64,000 nucleotides of DNA from Paraburkholderia phenoliruptrix (GCF_902859825.1 NZ_CADIKB010000031.1:1-64000); one strand, 5' to 3'; numbered from the stretch's first letter, positions 40,829-50,447 are shown. A program made the numbers and translations. Notes: generated by a model from the sequence alone, not told the origin.

Positions 40829-42670
40829 TCAATAAACCAGTTGTGCCTGACCGCAGGCAAGTCCGAGGTCGTGAACCGTGCTCACGCCGAGCTGCACACC
40901 GAGCAGTTGCAGCAGCGGAACGAGCAGCAGGTCGAGCGAATTCAGTACGGGCGCGAGCAGCCCGGCAAGCGCGCTCAGCAGCGGAGCAGCGAGCACGGTA
41001 ATGTCGACGCCGAGCGCCGTGGCGTGCATCGAACTCCCGAGGCTGCCCGCGAGCTGGCCGAGTAGCCCACTGGTCGCGGAGCCGAGCGCGTTGGTGTTCG
41101 TGCTCTGATAGTCGTCGCTGTCGCCCGTCACGTTGTTAAAGCGCAGCACGCTCGGCGCGGCCTTCATGCTGAGATTCCAGCCGTTCGAGGGGGAGCTGGT
41201 TCCGAGCGTGACGTTTATCACGCCGAGGCTCAGCAGCGGCACGCTCACCGACGTCAACGAGGCGGGCTTCGTGCAGGTGGTGGCCGTCGTCGTGTTGGTG
41301 AAATTGCTGGACGCGTCGCCGCCCGCGCACAGCGACACCAGATCTGGCGTCACCGAAATCCAGCTGTAGCTCGTGGACTTCTGCGTCGAGCATTGCGTGG
41401 CCTGCAAGCCGGCGGTACCGTCGGCGACTTCGAGATAAATCGGCAGATTGAGAAGGCTCACGTTGACGAGCGAAGGAAATCCCGACCCGAGCCCCACATT
41501 GACGTTGACCAGCTGCACGTTCAGATAAAGCTGCACCGAAGCCGAATGCGCGCTCGTGCGGTAGCTGCCGTCCGGATAGGTGCCGGCCTCGCCCACGGCG
41601 ATCACGGGCGGCCTCAGAATCCGCGCCTCGGCCGTCACGTTGGCGAGCGGGCTCAGGTTAAGCGCGGTCCCGAGGTTCACCGCCGCGTTGCCATGCGCGA
41701 TTTCCGCGGCGATCATGAGCGCGTCGAGCGCATTGATGCTGGCTGTGGCCGCCGCTTCCGGATTGGCGAGGCCGACCGCCAGCAATCCGCTCGTGCCCGC
41801 CGTGTCGCCGAGATTGATCTTGGTCGAGCCCGTCGACGCGCTCGCAATCGTGTTCAGTCCGCTGATCACGCTCGCGCTCGCCACATTGCCCTGACCGAGC
41901 GCGGTCGCCATCGCGGTTGCGAGTTGCGCGACCGTTACCTGCGCCTGCAGCAACTGCGACATCGAGGCGACGCCCAAGGCGGCGGCGAGATCCGACAGCT
42001 TGACCTGCGCGGTGGCGAGCCCCTGATAAGACGCGACGTCGAGATTGACATTGCTGCCGAGCAGCCCGTTCAACAGCCCGTTGAGCAGCCCGCCGGAAAG
42101 GGTCACCACCGACGTGCTCAGCGAGAACGAGCGAATGTTGGTGGCCTGCGCGACGGCGCTTGCGCTCAGCTCGCGCGTCTGGCCGATGAGGAACAGGAAC
42201 GGCACCGGCCGGCTGACCACCACCTGCACGGCGTTGAGCGGCGTGCCCGTGGCGGCGAAGTACGACTGGCCCGCATTGGCCGACGGGTCCCATCGGCCGC
42301 AAGTCGTCTGGACCGCGCCGTCGCCTGGCAGGCCGTTGGCGGTCGCATTGAGCTGGGCGGAGCTGGCGGCCGCTGCACAGCCGCCCGCACTGCCGATCAG
42401 CTGAACGCCGGCAGCGGCGGCGAGATCGGCGGTGCGCTGCAAATCGCGGCGCGCGTAATAGAAGTGGCCGATATCGACCGCGCCGAGCGCGATGACCGCG
42501 AGGCTCACCCACACTGCCGCAAGCAGGGCAATCGCGCCGCGCTGCCTGCGCGCGACGATGCCGCCCGCGCGGCGCTGCAGGCACAGCGAGCGAGGCGGGC
42601 GCGAATGGCACCAATGGCGCGAATGGCACCCATAGTGCGAAGAGCGGCGCGCGGGATCGCGTGAGCGCAT
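40829..42670 (-). CDS. tadG: TadG-like pilus assembly protein
   Basis: This 613-residue protein has a basic, repeat-bearing N-terminus (HYGCHSRHWCHSRPP) and one membrane helix (RGAIALLAAVWVSLAVIALGAVDIG). The characteristic TadE/G segment FYYARRDLQRTADLAAAAGVQL follows, and then a large Ser/Thr/Asn/Val-rich periplasmic region (DUF2134-like) to the end. No vWA domain is visible. Its first codon comes just after the DUF3613 stop. The function is as a pseudopilin-like or matrix component of the Tad pilus. Confidence 0.82.
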   Translation of the reverse strand: MRSRDPARRSSHYGCHSRHWCHSRPPRSLCLQRRAGGIVARRQRGAIALLAAVWVSLAVIALGAVDIGHFYYARRDLQRTADLAAAAGVQLIGSAGGCAAAASSAQLNATANGLPGDGAVQTTCGRWDPSANAGQSYFAATGTPLNAVQVVVSRPVPFLFLIGQTRELSASAVAQATNIRSFSLSTSVVTLSGGLLNGLLNGLLGSNVNLDVASYQGLATAQVKLSDLAAALGVASMSQLLQAQVTVAQLATAMATALGQGNVASASVISGLNTIASASTGSTKINLGDTAGTSGLLAVGLANPEAAATASINALDALMIAAEIAHGNAAVNLGTALNLSPLANVTAEARILRPPVIAVGEAGTYPDGSYRTSAHSASVQLYLNVQLVNVNVGLGSGFPSLVNVSLLNLPIYLEVADGTAGLQATQCSTQKSTSYSWISVTPDLVSLCAGGDASSNFTNTTTATTCTKPASLTSVSVPLLSLGVINVTLGTSSPSNGWNLSMKAAPSVLRFNNVTGDSDDYQSTNTNALGSATSGLLGQLAGSLGSSMHATALGVDITVLAAPLLSALAGLLAPVLNSLDLLLVPLLQLLGVQLGVSTVHDLGLACGQAQLVY

Positions 42671-42671
42671 A

Positions 42672-43022
42672 TCAGTTCTGCGGCAAGCTGCCCGTGAGGC
42701 CGCCGCCCTGGCCGCTGCCGCTGCCCTGGTTCAGCGCGGAGCCGTACAGATCGGGAATGCGCGATTTGAACGACTGCATGTAGCGCCGATAGGCGAGCCC
42801 CGCCTCTTCTCCGAGCATCGGCTGCGCGGCCGCGGCTTGCGCGTTGCTGCGCTGAAGCTCGAGCCATGCCGCGGTCGAATGCCCGACCTCGCTGCGTTGA
42901 ACAGCCTCGCCCGCTCCTGCCGACTGCGCGCCCGCGTGCGCAGCCGCGCATGCCGCCAGCGCAAGCATCACCACACGCGCTGCGAGCCGCCACGGCATCT
43001 GGTTTCTTTCGTTCGTTTTCAC
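42672..43022 (-). CDS. DUF3613 exported protein
   Basis: This 116-residue protein has a signal peptide (LAARVVMLALAACAAAHAGA) and the DUF3613 segment (STAAWLELQRSNAQAAAAQPMLGEEAGLAYRRYMQSF), then a Gly/Gln/Ser tail. The start is GTG with GGAGGTAGC immediately upstream. DUF3613 proteins are found almost only in tad loci of Burkholderiales. The role is unknown, probably in periplasmic pilus assembly. Confidence 0.82.
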   Translation of the reverse strand: MKTNERNQMPWRLAARVVMLALAACAAAHAGAQSAGAGEAVQRSEVGHSTAAWLELQRSNAQAAAAQPMLGEEAGLAYRRYMQSFKSRIPDLYGSALNQGSGSGQGGGLTGSLPQN

Positions 43023-43047
43023 GCTACCTCCGCGGCCTCGCCGCCAG

Positions 43048-43911
43048 TTATTGTGCGAACCGTTGCAAGAGACGCGGCGCCGGTTCCATCGTGTTCTGCG
43101 TGCTCGCGACGGTCCCCGCGGGCGCGGCCATCCGGCTCTGCGGACCCGGCAGGCCCGTCGCGCCGGAACGCGCGCCGCTGCGCCCGGCGGCGGCCACTTT
43201 CGCCGCGTCGCTGCGGATTGCCGCGCGCACGTCGAGTGCGAGCTTCTGCTGGTTCATCAGCGCCTGCGCCTCGGCGGGCTGCCCGTTCGCGAGCAGAAAA
43301 AGCGCGATATTGCTCACGATCTTCGGATTGGCCGAATCGAGTTCGGCGGCCTTCATCAACGGCACGCGCGCCCCGGCGACGTCGCCCGCACGCAGGCGCG
43401 CGTAGCCGAGGTCGGACAGCACCGTCGCATCGGTCGGCGCGAGCTGCGCGGCTTGTTGCAGCTCGCTCGCGGCGAACCCGAAGTCGCCCTGCGCGCCCGC
43501 AATCAGCCCGAGCCCGCGATGCGCACGCGCCGCCAGCGGCGTCGGCAGCAACTGCCGGTAGGCGGACGCGCTCGCCTCGGGCTGCCCGGTCATGCGCAGC
43601 GCGTCCGCGCGCAGCAGGATCGAATCCGGCGTGGCGCCGTACAGTTTTTCGTACGCGTCGATATGCGCGAGCGAGGCGAAGTAAAGCCCCTGCGACTGCA
43701 TCCGGTCGATGAGCCCCAGATACATGCCCGGTGTGTCGGGCGCCGGATCGCGATTGGCCTGCTGGAGCAAGGCCTGGCGCTCCGCCTGCGGGCCGACGCC
43801 GTAGCCGGACTGCTGCGACGCGCAGGCACCGAGTAAGACGAACGCGCAGGCAGCGCAAGCGCCCTGTGCCGCACGTCGCGATGAATATTTGTGAATCCTG
43901 ATCAATGCCAT
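43048..43911 (-). CDS. tadD: TadD-like TPR lipoprotein
   Basis: This 287-residue protein has a lipobox (VLLGAC) and four to six TPR-like helical pairs (residues about 55-230: LAHIDAYEKLYGATPDSILLRADALRMTGQPEASASAYRQLL, and so on). The C-terminus is Gly/Ala/Pro-rich and low-complexity. TadD is a pilotin-like lipoprotein needed for outer-membrane secretin assembly. AAGGAAAGAG precedes the ATG. A 10-bp gap separates it from tadC. Confidence 0.88.
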   Translation of the reverse strand: MALIRIHKYSSRRAAQGACAACAFVLLGACASQQSGYGVGPQAERQALLQQANRDPAPDTPGMYLGLIDRMQSQGLYFASLAHIDAYEKLYGATPDSILLRADALRMTGQPEASASAYRQLLPTPLAARAHRGLGLIAGAQGDFGFAASELQQAAQLAPTDATVLSDLGYARLRAGDVAGARVPLMKAAELDSANPKIVSNIALFLLANGQPAEAQALMNQQKLALDVRAAIRSDAAKVAAAGRSGARSGATGLPGPQSRMAAPAGTVASTQNTMEPAPRLLQRFAQ

Positions 43912-43921
43912 GGCTCTTTCC

Positions 43922-45013
43922 TTACCGATGCATCGCCTTCAGCGAGTGCGACACCGACAACACGCCCGGCCCGGCGGTGACGATCATCAGCGCGGGGAGC
44001 AGTGTCAGGATCATCACGCCGGTCATTTTCACCGCCATCCGGCCGATGCGTTCGCGCAGCATCGCACGGCGCGTTTCGCGCAGCCGGTCGCCGAACTGCT
44101 TGAGCGGTTCCTGCACCGCGCCGCCGTGCCGATCCACCTGGATCAGCAGGCGCACGACCGCGCGCAGGTCCTCGTTTTCGAAACTCGACGCGAGTCGCGA
44201 CAGCGACTGCTCGCGCGTGCGTCCGGCGGCGAACTGACGCTGCGCAATGTCGAGTTCGCTCGACAGCACCGGCAAGACGCCGCGAAAATCGTTGACCATC
44301 ACCTGAAGGCTTTGATCGAGCGACAGCCCGACGCCCTGCAAAAGCCGCAACAGGTCGACGAGCATCGGCAGTTCGTCGACGACCGCGCCGCGGCGCGCCG
44401 CCGCGCGCCGGCGCAACACGACCTTCGGCGCCATCACGCCGCACACGAAGGCGACGATCACGACGAGCACATAGCGCGGACCTTCGACGTGCGCGTGCCC
44501 GAGCGCGCCGGCGACGAGCGGCAGTACGATCGCGCCAGCCACGCGGGCGATCAGGAACAATCCGCGCGCGCGGGCGTCGACGAAACCGCATTGTTCGAGC
44601 AGCCGCCGGTCCTCCTCCGCCACCACCTGGCGGCCCACCGACGTGTCGAGCCAGCGAATGCCGGCGTCGGCGCATCGTTCGAGAAAGCTTTTCATGCCGG
44701 GCGCGCCTGCGACGCCGGCCGCATTCGAGGCGCCTCGCGCATGCGGTCCACTCGCGGCACTTGCCGCACGGAACGCGCTTGCCGCGCCGGCCGGGTGCGC
44801 CCCATGGGGTGACGCATGCGCCGCCGTGCTGCCGTGAACGCCGCGCGCATTCGCAGCCACCGCGCTATGCAGCGCGCGCTCGTCGAGCGCCTGGGCCAAG
44901 GTGCGCGCGCTGCGGCGGGCGGCGGCAAGGCGCGCGGTCAGCAGGCCGGCGAGCAGCAGAAAGCCCGTGGCGGCGCACACGAGCGCAAGCGCGAAGAGTT
45001 CGGTCGGCTGCAT
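43922..45013 (-). CDS. tadC: TadC inner-membrane platform protein
   Basis: This 363-residue protein has a type II secretion F domain (QQFAAGRTREQSLSRLASSFENEDLRAVVRLLIQVDRHGGAV) and four hydrophobic segments near the middle and C-terminus. A variable Ala/His/Gly-rich linker lies near residues 60-105. The ATG at 45013 lies 2 bp after the tadB stop and is supported by the hydrophobic start (MQPTELFALALVCAATGFLLL). With TadB it forms the inner-membrane platform over the TadA ATPase. Confidence 0.9.
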   Translation of the reverse strand: MQPTELFALALVCAATGFLLLAGLLTARLAAARRSARTLAQALDERALHSAVAANARGVHGSTAAHASPHGAHPAGAASAFRAASAASGPHARGASNAAGVAGAPGMKSFLERCADAGIRWLDTSVGRQVVAEEDRRLLEQCGFVDARARGLFLIARVAGAIVLPLVAGALGHAHVEGPRYVLVVIVAFVCGVMAPKVVLRRRAAARRGAVVDELPMLVDLLRLLQGVGLSLDQSLQVMVNDFRGVLPVLSSELDIAQRQFAAGRTREQSLSRLASSFENEDLRAVVRLLIQVDRHGGAVQEPLKQFGDRLRETRRAMLRERIGRMAVKMTGVMILTLLPALMIVTAGPGVLSVSHSLKAMHR

Positions 45014-45015
45014 CG

Positions 45016-46167
45016 TCAGGCCTTCAACCGGGCAAGCCGGTACAGCAGATACGCGCCCGTCAGTTGCAATGCGAACGCGATATAGAGAATCTGGCGACCG
45101 CCTGGATCGAACCACATGGCGCCGAAATAACGCGGGTTCGTCAGAATCAGAAAGCCGCCTATGCCGACTGGCAACATGCCGAGTACCCACGACGACAACC
45201 GCGTTTCAGACGACATCGCCACAAGCTCGCGTTCGGCGTGCTCCAGATCGCGCATGAACGACGACATGCGGTCGAGCATCACGTCGGCGCGGCCGCCATA
45301 CTTGACTGAGAGCCGCAGCACCGCGCCCACCAGTTCGAGCTCGCGCGCGCCGTACAGCACGGCGACGTGAGACAGCGCGCGGTCGATTTCGACGCCCGAC
45401 CTCAGCATTCGCGAGACATGGTCGAGGCATTCGCGCAGCGGCGCCTCGGTGATTTGCAGCGAGGCCTGGAACGCGGCGGGCACGCTGTTGCCGAGCGTGA
45501 TGAGACGCACGATACCGTCGAGAAACGACGGCAGTTGCCGCACGATCGCCTGACGGCGCCGGCTCGCGCGCATCGACGTCACGAAGTAGAGAAATACCGC
45601 GCAGCCGCACAGCGTCACACCGGCGGCGAGCACGCCGCCCTGGCTCGCGGCCACGAGACACAAGACGGCCACAATGGCCGCGACGGCGACGATCGTCCCG
45701 CGCGCGTTACGCAGTCCGGCGCGGTTGAGCATCGCGCCGCACGCGTAGCGCGCGCGTGCGCCGAGATAACGCAGATACGCGTACCAGCCCGCGTCGGCGG
45801 CCGGCGCTTGCGGCGCGAGCGCGACAGCGGGCGCGGCGCGGCGCGCGGACGCCGATGCCGCTCCAAAGGCTGCACCGGTGGACGCAGCGGAAGCCACGGC
45901 GGCGCGCGGCGCGCCGCTTGCGCCGGTCGCACTCATTGCGCCGGCTGGGCCGCCCGCGTTCGCCGTGAATGCCCCTCCCGCCGCAGCCCCGCTCGAACCA
46001 CCCACCGCGGCCGTCGGCGCAGCGCTCTGTGCGGCGCTCATGCGGCTGTCGATAAAACGCTCGGCGCTCACCTGCTCCTTGCGCTGCGCGCCGCGCTGCA
46101 GGATGAAGAGCGCGAGCGCCGCGCACAGCAGCGCGAGCGCGGCAACGATCAACGCTGCGCTAGACAT
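45016..46167 (-). CDS. tadB: TadB inner-membrane platform protein
   Basis: This 383-residue protein has an N-terminal hydrophobic helix (MSSAALIVAALALLCAALALF) and a Gly/Ala/Ser-rich linker (residues 40-120). A type II secretion F domain follows (LPSFLDGIVRLITLGNSVPAAFQ; LRECLDHVSRMLRSGVEIDRALSHV), with C-terminal membrane helices. The ATG at 46167 overlaps the end of tadA by 8 bp. The upstream in-frame region, with no SD, would add an Ala-rich N-terminus. It is the partner of TadC. Confidence 0.9.
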   Translation of the reverse strand: MSSAALIVAALALLCAALALFILQRGAQRKEQVSAERFIDSRMSAAQSAAPTAAVGGSSGAAAGGAFTANAGGPAGAMSATGASGAPRAAVASAASTGAAFGAASASARRAAPAVALAPQAPAADAGWYAYLRYLGARARYACGAMLNRAGLRNARGTIVAVAAIVAVLCLVAASQGGVLAAGVTLCGCAVFLYFVTSMRASRRRQAIVRQLPSFLDGIVRLITLGNSVPAAFQASLQITEAPLRECLDHVSRMLRSGVEIDRALSHVAVLYGARELELVGAVLRLSVKYGGRADVMLDRMSSFMRDLEHAERELVAMSSETRLSSWVLGMLPVGIGGFLILTNPRYFGAMWFDPGGRQILYIAFALQLTGAYLLYRLARLKA

Positions 46168-47563
46168 TGAACCCGCCGCCAAAGCCACCGCCGCCGCCGA
46201 AACCGCCGCCGCCCATGAAGCCGCCACTGCCGCCCAGCCCGCCGCCGAAACCTGCATCGCCCGCACCGACCGCGCCGCCGAGCGGCTGACGGAAGCGCGC
46301 GAGCTTCGGCGAATGCGGATGAATGCCGAGCGACACCCATTGATCGAGCTCGTCCCCGTCCGCCGACAGCACCGGCTCGTAGCGGTAAAGCTCCTGTGTC
46401 GCGATGATGTTGTCGGACAGGCCAGTTACTTCGGTGACCGACAGGATGCGGCGGCGGCCGTTCGAGAGCCGCCCGATCTGCACGATGAAGTCGATCGCGT
46501 TGGCGATCTGCCGGCGCAGGCTCGACTCGGTGCCCTGGAAGCCCGCGAATCCGGCCAGCATTTCGAGCCGGTACAAACACTCGCGCGGCGAGCTTGCGTG
46601 GACCGTGCCCATCGAGCCGTCGTGGCCCGTGTTCATCGCCTGCAGCATTTCGAGCACTTCGCCGCCGCGCACTTCGCCGACGATAATGCGGTCCGGCCGC
46701 ATGCGCAAAGTATTGCGCAGCAGGTCGCGAATCGTCACCACGCCCGCGCCGTCGAAGCCGCCCGGACGGCTTTCGAGCCGCACCACATGCGGATGGTTCA
46801 GCGACAGCTCGGCCGTGTCCTCGATCGTCACGACGCGCTCCGGCTCGGGAATATGGAACGCGAGCGCATTGAGCAGCGAAGTCTTGCCCGAGCTCGTTCC
46901 GCCCGACACCAGCACGTTGCAGCGCGCCTGTACGGCGGCTTCCAGCAGTGCGCCGATCTCCGGGCTGTAGGTGCCGTTGCCGAGCAGATCGTCGGGGCGC
47001 AGCGGGTCCTTGCGGAATTTGCGGATGGACACGATCGGACCATCGATGGACAGCGGCTCGATCACCACGTTGACGCGTCCGCCGTTGGGCAGGCGCGCAT
47101 CGACCATCGGATTGGATTCGTCCAGACGCCGGCCGATCGGCGCGAGAATGCGCCTCACGATACGCAGCAGGTGCGCGTTGTCGGCGAAACGCACCGGTAT
47201 CTTCGTGAGAATGCCGTGGCGCGACACGTACACGTCGTTGTAGCCGTTGATCAGAATGTCCTCGACCGCCGGGTCGTTCAGCAGATCCTCGATCGGGCCG
47301 AAGCCCGCGAGTTCCTTGGTCAGCGCATCGGCGATCGCGCGCACCTCCACCTCGTTGATCGGAATGCGCCGCAGCCGCACGAAGCTGTCCATTTCCAGAT
47401 CGACGAACTGATTGATCGCGTTGCGCGACCAGCGGCCGAACTCCGAACCGAGTTCCTCGATGCGCGTGAGCAGATGTTCGTGCGCGGCGTTCTTGATGTC
47501 CTGGAACTGCTGCGTGTGCGCGAACGACGGCGCGTTGTCGGCGAATTCGATTTCTTTTGCCAT
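46160..47563 (-). CDS. tadA: TadA/CpaF secretion ATPase
   Basis: This 467-residue AAA+ ATPase has CpaF-type N-terminal helices (EYFGRWSRNAINQF-like), Walker A GGTSSGKTSL (Lys227) and the Walker B region (MRPDRIIVGEVRGGEVLEM) with the conserved Arg/Glu. His-box-like segments (TIEDTAELSLNHPHV, TVHASSPRECLYRLE) are present. The last 40 residues are Gly/Phe-rich (GGGGFGGGGGFGGGFNV), which is not typical of CpaF. It powers assembly and retraction of the Flp pilus. Confidence 0.95.
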   Translation of the reverse strand: MAKEIEFADNAPSFAHTQQFQDIKNAAHEHLLTRIEELGSEFGRWSRNAINQFVDLEMDSFVRLRRIPINEVEVRAIADALTKELAGFGPIEDLLNDPAVEDILINGYNDVYVSRHGILTKIPVRFADNAHLLRIVRRILAPIGRRLDESNPMVDARLPNGGRVNVVIEPLSIDGPIVSIRKFRKDPLRPDDLLGNGTYSPEIGALLEAAVQARCNVLVSGGTSSGKTSLLNALAFHIPEPERVVTIEDTAELSLNHPHVVRLESRPGGFDGAGVVTIRDLLRNTLRMRPDRIIVGEVRGGEVLEMLQAMNTGHDGSMGTVHASSPRECLYRLEMLAGFAGFQGTESSLRRQIANAIDFIVQIGRLSNGRRRILSVTEVTGLSDNIIATQELYRYEPVLSADGDELDQWVSLGIHPHSPKLARFRQPLGGAVGAGDAGFGGGLGGSGGFMGGGGFGGGGGFGGGFNV

Positions 47564-47566
47564 CGT

Positions 47567-48808
47567 CTATGACCGTCTGGAGGAAGTGGGGATGAAGCGC
47601 CTGAGCGCGTCCAATGCCGATGTGCGGCGCGGCGGCGCGCTTGCGTGCGCCGGGCCCGCGAGCCGCTCGATCAGCGGTTCGAGCGCGCGCACGTACGGGT
47701 CGCGCGCGGCGGCGTCGGCGAGCAGCAAACCCTGGTTCGCCGTCTGTCCGAGCGCCACGCGCCGGTCCGGCAAACTGGCGACGAGCGGCAGGTCGACGCG
47801 CTCGGCGATCTGCGCGGCGCCGAGGCCGAGATCTGCGTCGAACCTGTTCACGATCAGCCGGACGTTGGCCGTGTCCGCGCCCGCCTCGCGCAAGGCTTCC
47901 AGCACGCCGACCGCCGACACGATCGACGCCACGCCCTGATCGCAGACGAGCCACGCTTCGTCGGAGGCCCGCACGACGTGCGCGATGAACTCCATGTTCG
48001 AGAAGCCGCCGAGATCGACGATCTGCTGGTCGAAAAAGGCGCGCAGCCGGTTCAGCAAACCGATGGACGACGAATACGAGATCTCGCGCATGTCGGCAAG
48101 ATTGGGCGGCAGTGTGGTGAACGCGAGCCCGCTCGCGTGATGCGACAGCGCCGTGTGCACGAAAGTCTGGTCGAAGCGCCGCAAATTTCGCACGGCTTCG
48201 ACGAAATGAAAGTCGCTGCGCGTATTCAGCATGAGGAGGCCGTCGCCGGCCGGCAAGCCGAGATCGAGCAAGGCCGCCTGCCTGCCCTGCTGCGCGTCGC
48301 GCCTTTGCAGCATCACCGCCAGATTGGTCGCGAGCGTGCTCACGCCCATGCCGACGCGCGCGCCGATAAGCGCGGTCACGCGGCCATGGCGGCTCACCGG
48401 CTCGACGAGATTGTCGAGCACCTGTTGCGTGATGCGCAGCGCGTCGGCCGCGGGCGCCGACAGGTCGATGAAGTCGCGCACGCCCGCGCGCAAGGCGGCG
48501 AGCGCGCTTTCGGGCTCGGCGAGCGAACCGGTCGCGACGATCTGTAGGCCCGGATAGTGCGCGCGCACCGCGCTCGTCGCCGCACTCGCTGCCGCGCCGC
48601 GGCCGCCCGAAAAATCGACGAAGACGAGCGACGGGTTGAGCGTGCCGATGCGTTGCGTGAGCATCGACGGATCGAGGGTGACCGCTTCGACCGCACCCGC
48701 GGCGAGCAACGTCTCCGAAAGCCAGTGCACGTGTTCGTCGTCGAGCGACGCGAACACGAAATAGTCGGCGACGGTCCGGTCAGTCAATGAGTGCGTCCTT
48801 GCGTTCAT
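47567..48808 (-). CDS. tadZ: TadZ/CpaE-like localisation protein
   Basis: This 413-residue protein has an atypical receiver-like N-terminal domain (about residues 20-130) and a MinD/ParA-like ATPase domain. Its Walker A is degenerate (GARVGMGVSTLATNLAV): the invariant Lys of GKT is replaced by Val, as in many TadZ proteins. Motifs QQIVDLGGFSNM and WLVCDQGVASIVSAVGVLEAL are present. TadZ recruits the Tad machine to the cell pole. ATG 48808 has AGAGGA 9-14 nt upstream. Confidence 0.88.
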   Translation of the reverse strand: MNARTHSLTDRTVADYFVFASLDDEHVHWLSETLLAAGAVEAVTLDPSMLTQRIGTLNPSLVFVDFSGGRGAAASAATSAVRAHYPGLQIVATGSLAEPESALAALRAGVRDFIDLSAPAADALRITQQVLDNLVEPVSRHGRVTALIGARVGMGVSTLATNLAVMLQRRDAQQGRQAALLDLGLPAGDGLLMLNTRSDFHFVEAVRNLRRFDQTFVHTALSHHASGLAFTTLPPNLADMREISYSSSIGLLNRLRAFFDQQIVDLGGFSNMEFIAHVVRASDEAWLVCDQGVASIVSAVGVLEALREAGADTANVRLIVNRFDADLGLGAAQIAERVDLPLVASLPDRRVALGQTANQGLLLADAAARDPYVRALEPLIERLAGPAHASAPPRRTSALDALRRFIPTSSRRS

Positions 48809-48905
48809 CGTGCCCATCCTCTTGCGGCATCGGCGCGAACACGCTGGCCGTTGCGTCGCGCGCCGCGGCGTGGCTGCGAACGACGCGCGCCGCCCGCGCA
48901 GCTGC

Positions 48906-48970
48906 CATGCACACAACTGCACATACGCCTGCACATGCACATGCACACGCACACGCGCACGTGCACGCGC
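48906..48970. repeat. Alternating purine-pyrimidine tract of TGCACA-like hexamers
   Basis: The tract includes TGCACATGCACATGCACACG and continues as CACACGCGCACGTGCACGCG. It lies in the 187-bp spacer between rcpA and tadZ, before the tadZ start. The strict RY alternation is typical of Z-DNA-prone DNA. It could modulate transcription through the operon. Confidence 0.8.
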
Positions 48971-48995
48971 CTCGTTGCCGCCTGCCTGCGCGCGC

Positions 48996-50447
48996 TCATT
49001 TCGAAAAACCCGGCGCCGCGTCGCGCGCGGCCACGCCGCCCAGCAACGAGCGCCACACCGGTGCGTTGCGCTGCTCGGACTGCTCGCCCGGCGTGGCCGG
49101 CAAGGTCGCGCCTTTCGCGAGCGGCGACACCAGATGCGGCGTCACGATAATTACCAGCTCCTTGTCGTTCTGCTGATAGTTGAGCTGCTTGAAAAACGCG
49201 CCGATCACCGGCAGGTCGCCGAGCAGCGGCACCTTGGCCACGTTCGAGATGGTTTCGCGGTCGATCAGACCGCCGATCACGAAGCTCTCGCCATCGCCGA
49301 GTTCGACGGTGGTGTCGGTGCGGCGCGTGGTGATCGCGGGCACCGACACGCCGCTGATCGTCACCGCGTTCGCGAAGTCGAGCTGGCTCGCCTCGGGCGC
49401 GACCTTCAACGCGATGCGCTGCGGGCTCAGCACGGTCGGCGTGAGCGTGAGACCGACACCGTACGGCTTGTATTCGATCGACGTCGTGCCGAGACCCTGC
49501 GGAATCGGCACCGGAATCTCGCCGCCTGCCAGAAAGCTCGCGCTCTGACCGGACAGCGCGACGAGCGTTGGCTCGGCGAGAATCCGCGCGAGGTTGTTGC
49601 TTTCCATGAGGCTCAGGTCGGCGAACAGTCCGTGCGTGGCCGAGTTGAACACGAGGTTGAACGCCGACGAAATCGGCGCAACCGAGTTGAAGGTCGGCGT
49701 CGCGCCGTAGGTCGCCGAGCTGAGCGCCGACGGCGCGAACGAGCCGAACGTGAAACCGTTGTTCTGCTTGAGGATGTTGAGCCCCACCTGCTTGAGCACC
49801 GTGCGGCTGAACTCGACCACGCGCACGTCGACCTGGACGACCGAGCGTGTCGCAACCGTGGAGCTGTCGTAGATCTGGGTGCCGCTTTCGCCCCCGCTTG
49901 CGCCGCCATTCGCGGCGTTAGCGCCCGCCAAGGCCGAAGCGACTCCGGCTTTGCCGCCCGTGCCGCCGTTGGCCGCACTGCCGAGCGTCGCGCGCTGATG
50001 CGCCTCGATCCCGGCGGCCGCCACCGCACGCTGGTGGGCTTCCATGGTCGGCGCGCTGCCCGAAATCAGCGCCGTGTCGCCGAGCACCTTGACCGCCGGC
50101 GTGTCCGGCCCGAGCAAACTCTTCGCGGCCGGCGAGCTCACGTTGACGACATACGACAGCGGCGCGTCCTTGCCCTGCTCCCACAACATGACGTTGGTGC
50201 TGCCGGGCGACTTGCCGATCAGCAGCACGCCGCCCGTCCTGTCGCCGCGGATGACCAGCACATCCGCGACGCTCGGGTCGCCGATGGCCACGCGCCGCAG
50301 CGTGTGCCCGCTCGCAAGCGACTGCTGCGAGCCGACGACGATGTCGAGTGCCTGCGCCCCGCCCGCGGCAAAACCCGCCGGCGAAACCGCCATCGACGCG
50401 CCGCACAGCAACGCCGTCATTCCGTACTCGAAAATGCGTTTGTTCAT
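48996..50447 (-). CDS. rcpA: RcpA/CpaC outer-membrane secretin
   Basis: This 483-residue protein has a signal segment (TALLCGASMAVSPAGFA) and an N-terminal pilus/BON-like domain (LDIVVGSQQSLASGHTLRRVAIGDPSVADVLVI). A low-complexity Gly/Asn/Ala insertion follows (residues about 165-195). The secretin domain spans about 195-440, with VPIPQGLGTTSIEYKPYGVGLTLTPTV and VPLLGDLPVIGAFFKQ. It forms the outer-membrane channel of the Tad pilus. The ATG at 50447 is chosen because the signal peptide begins there; the upstream in-frame region is not supported. Confidence 0.92.
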   Translation of the reverse strand: MNKRIFEYGMTALLCGASMAVSPAGFAAGGAQALDIVVGSQQSLASGHTLRRVAIGDPSVADVLVIRGDRTGGVLLIGKSPGSTNVMLWEQGKDAPLSYVVNVSSPAAKSLLGPDTPAVKVLGDTALISGSAPTMEAHQRAVAAAGIEAHQRATLGSAANGGTGGKAGVASALAGANAANGGASGGESGTQIYDSSTVATRSVVQVDVRVVEFSRTVLKQVGLNILKQNNGFTFGSFAPSALSSATYGATPTFNSVAPISSAFNLVFNSATHGLFADLSLMESNNLARILAEPTLVALSGQSASFLAGGEIPVPIPQGLGTTSIEYKPYGVGLTLTPTVLSPQRIALKVAPEASQLDFANAVTISGVSVPAITTRRTDTTVELGDGESFVIGGLIDRETISNVAKVPLLGDLPVIGAFFKQLNYQQNDKELVIIVTPHLVSPLAKGATLPATPGEQSEQRNAPVWRSLLGGVAARDAAPGFSK

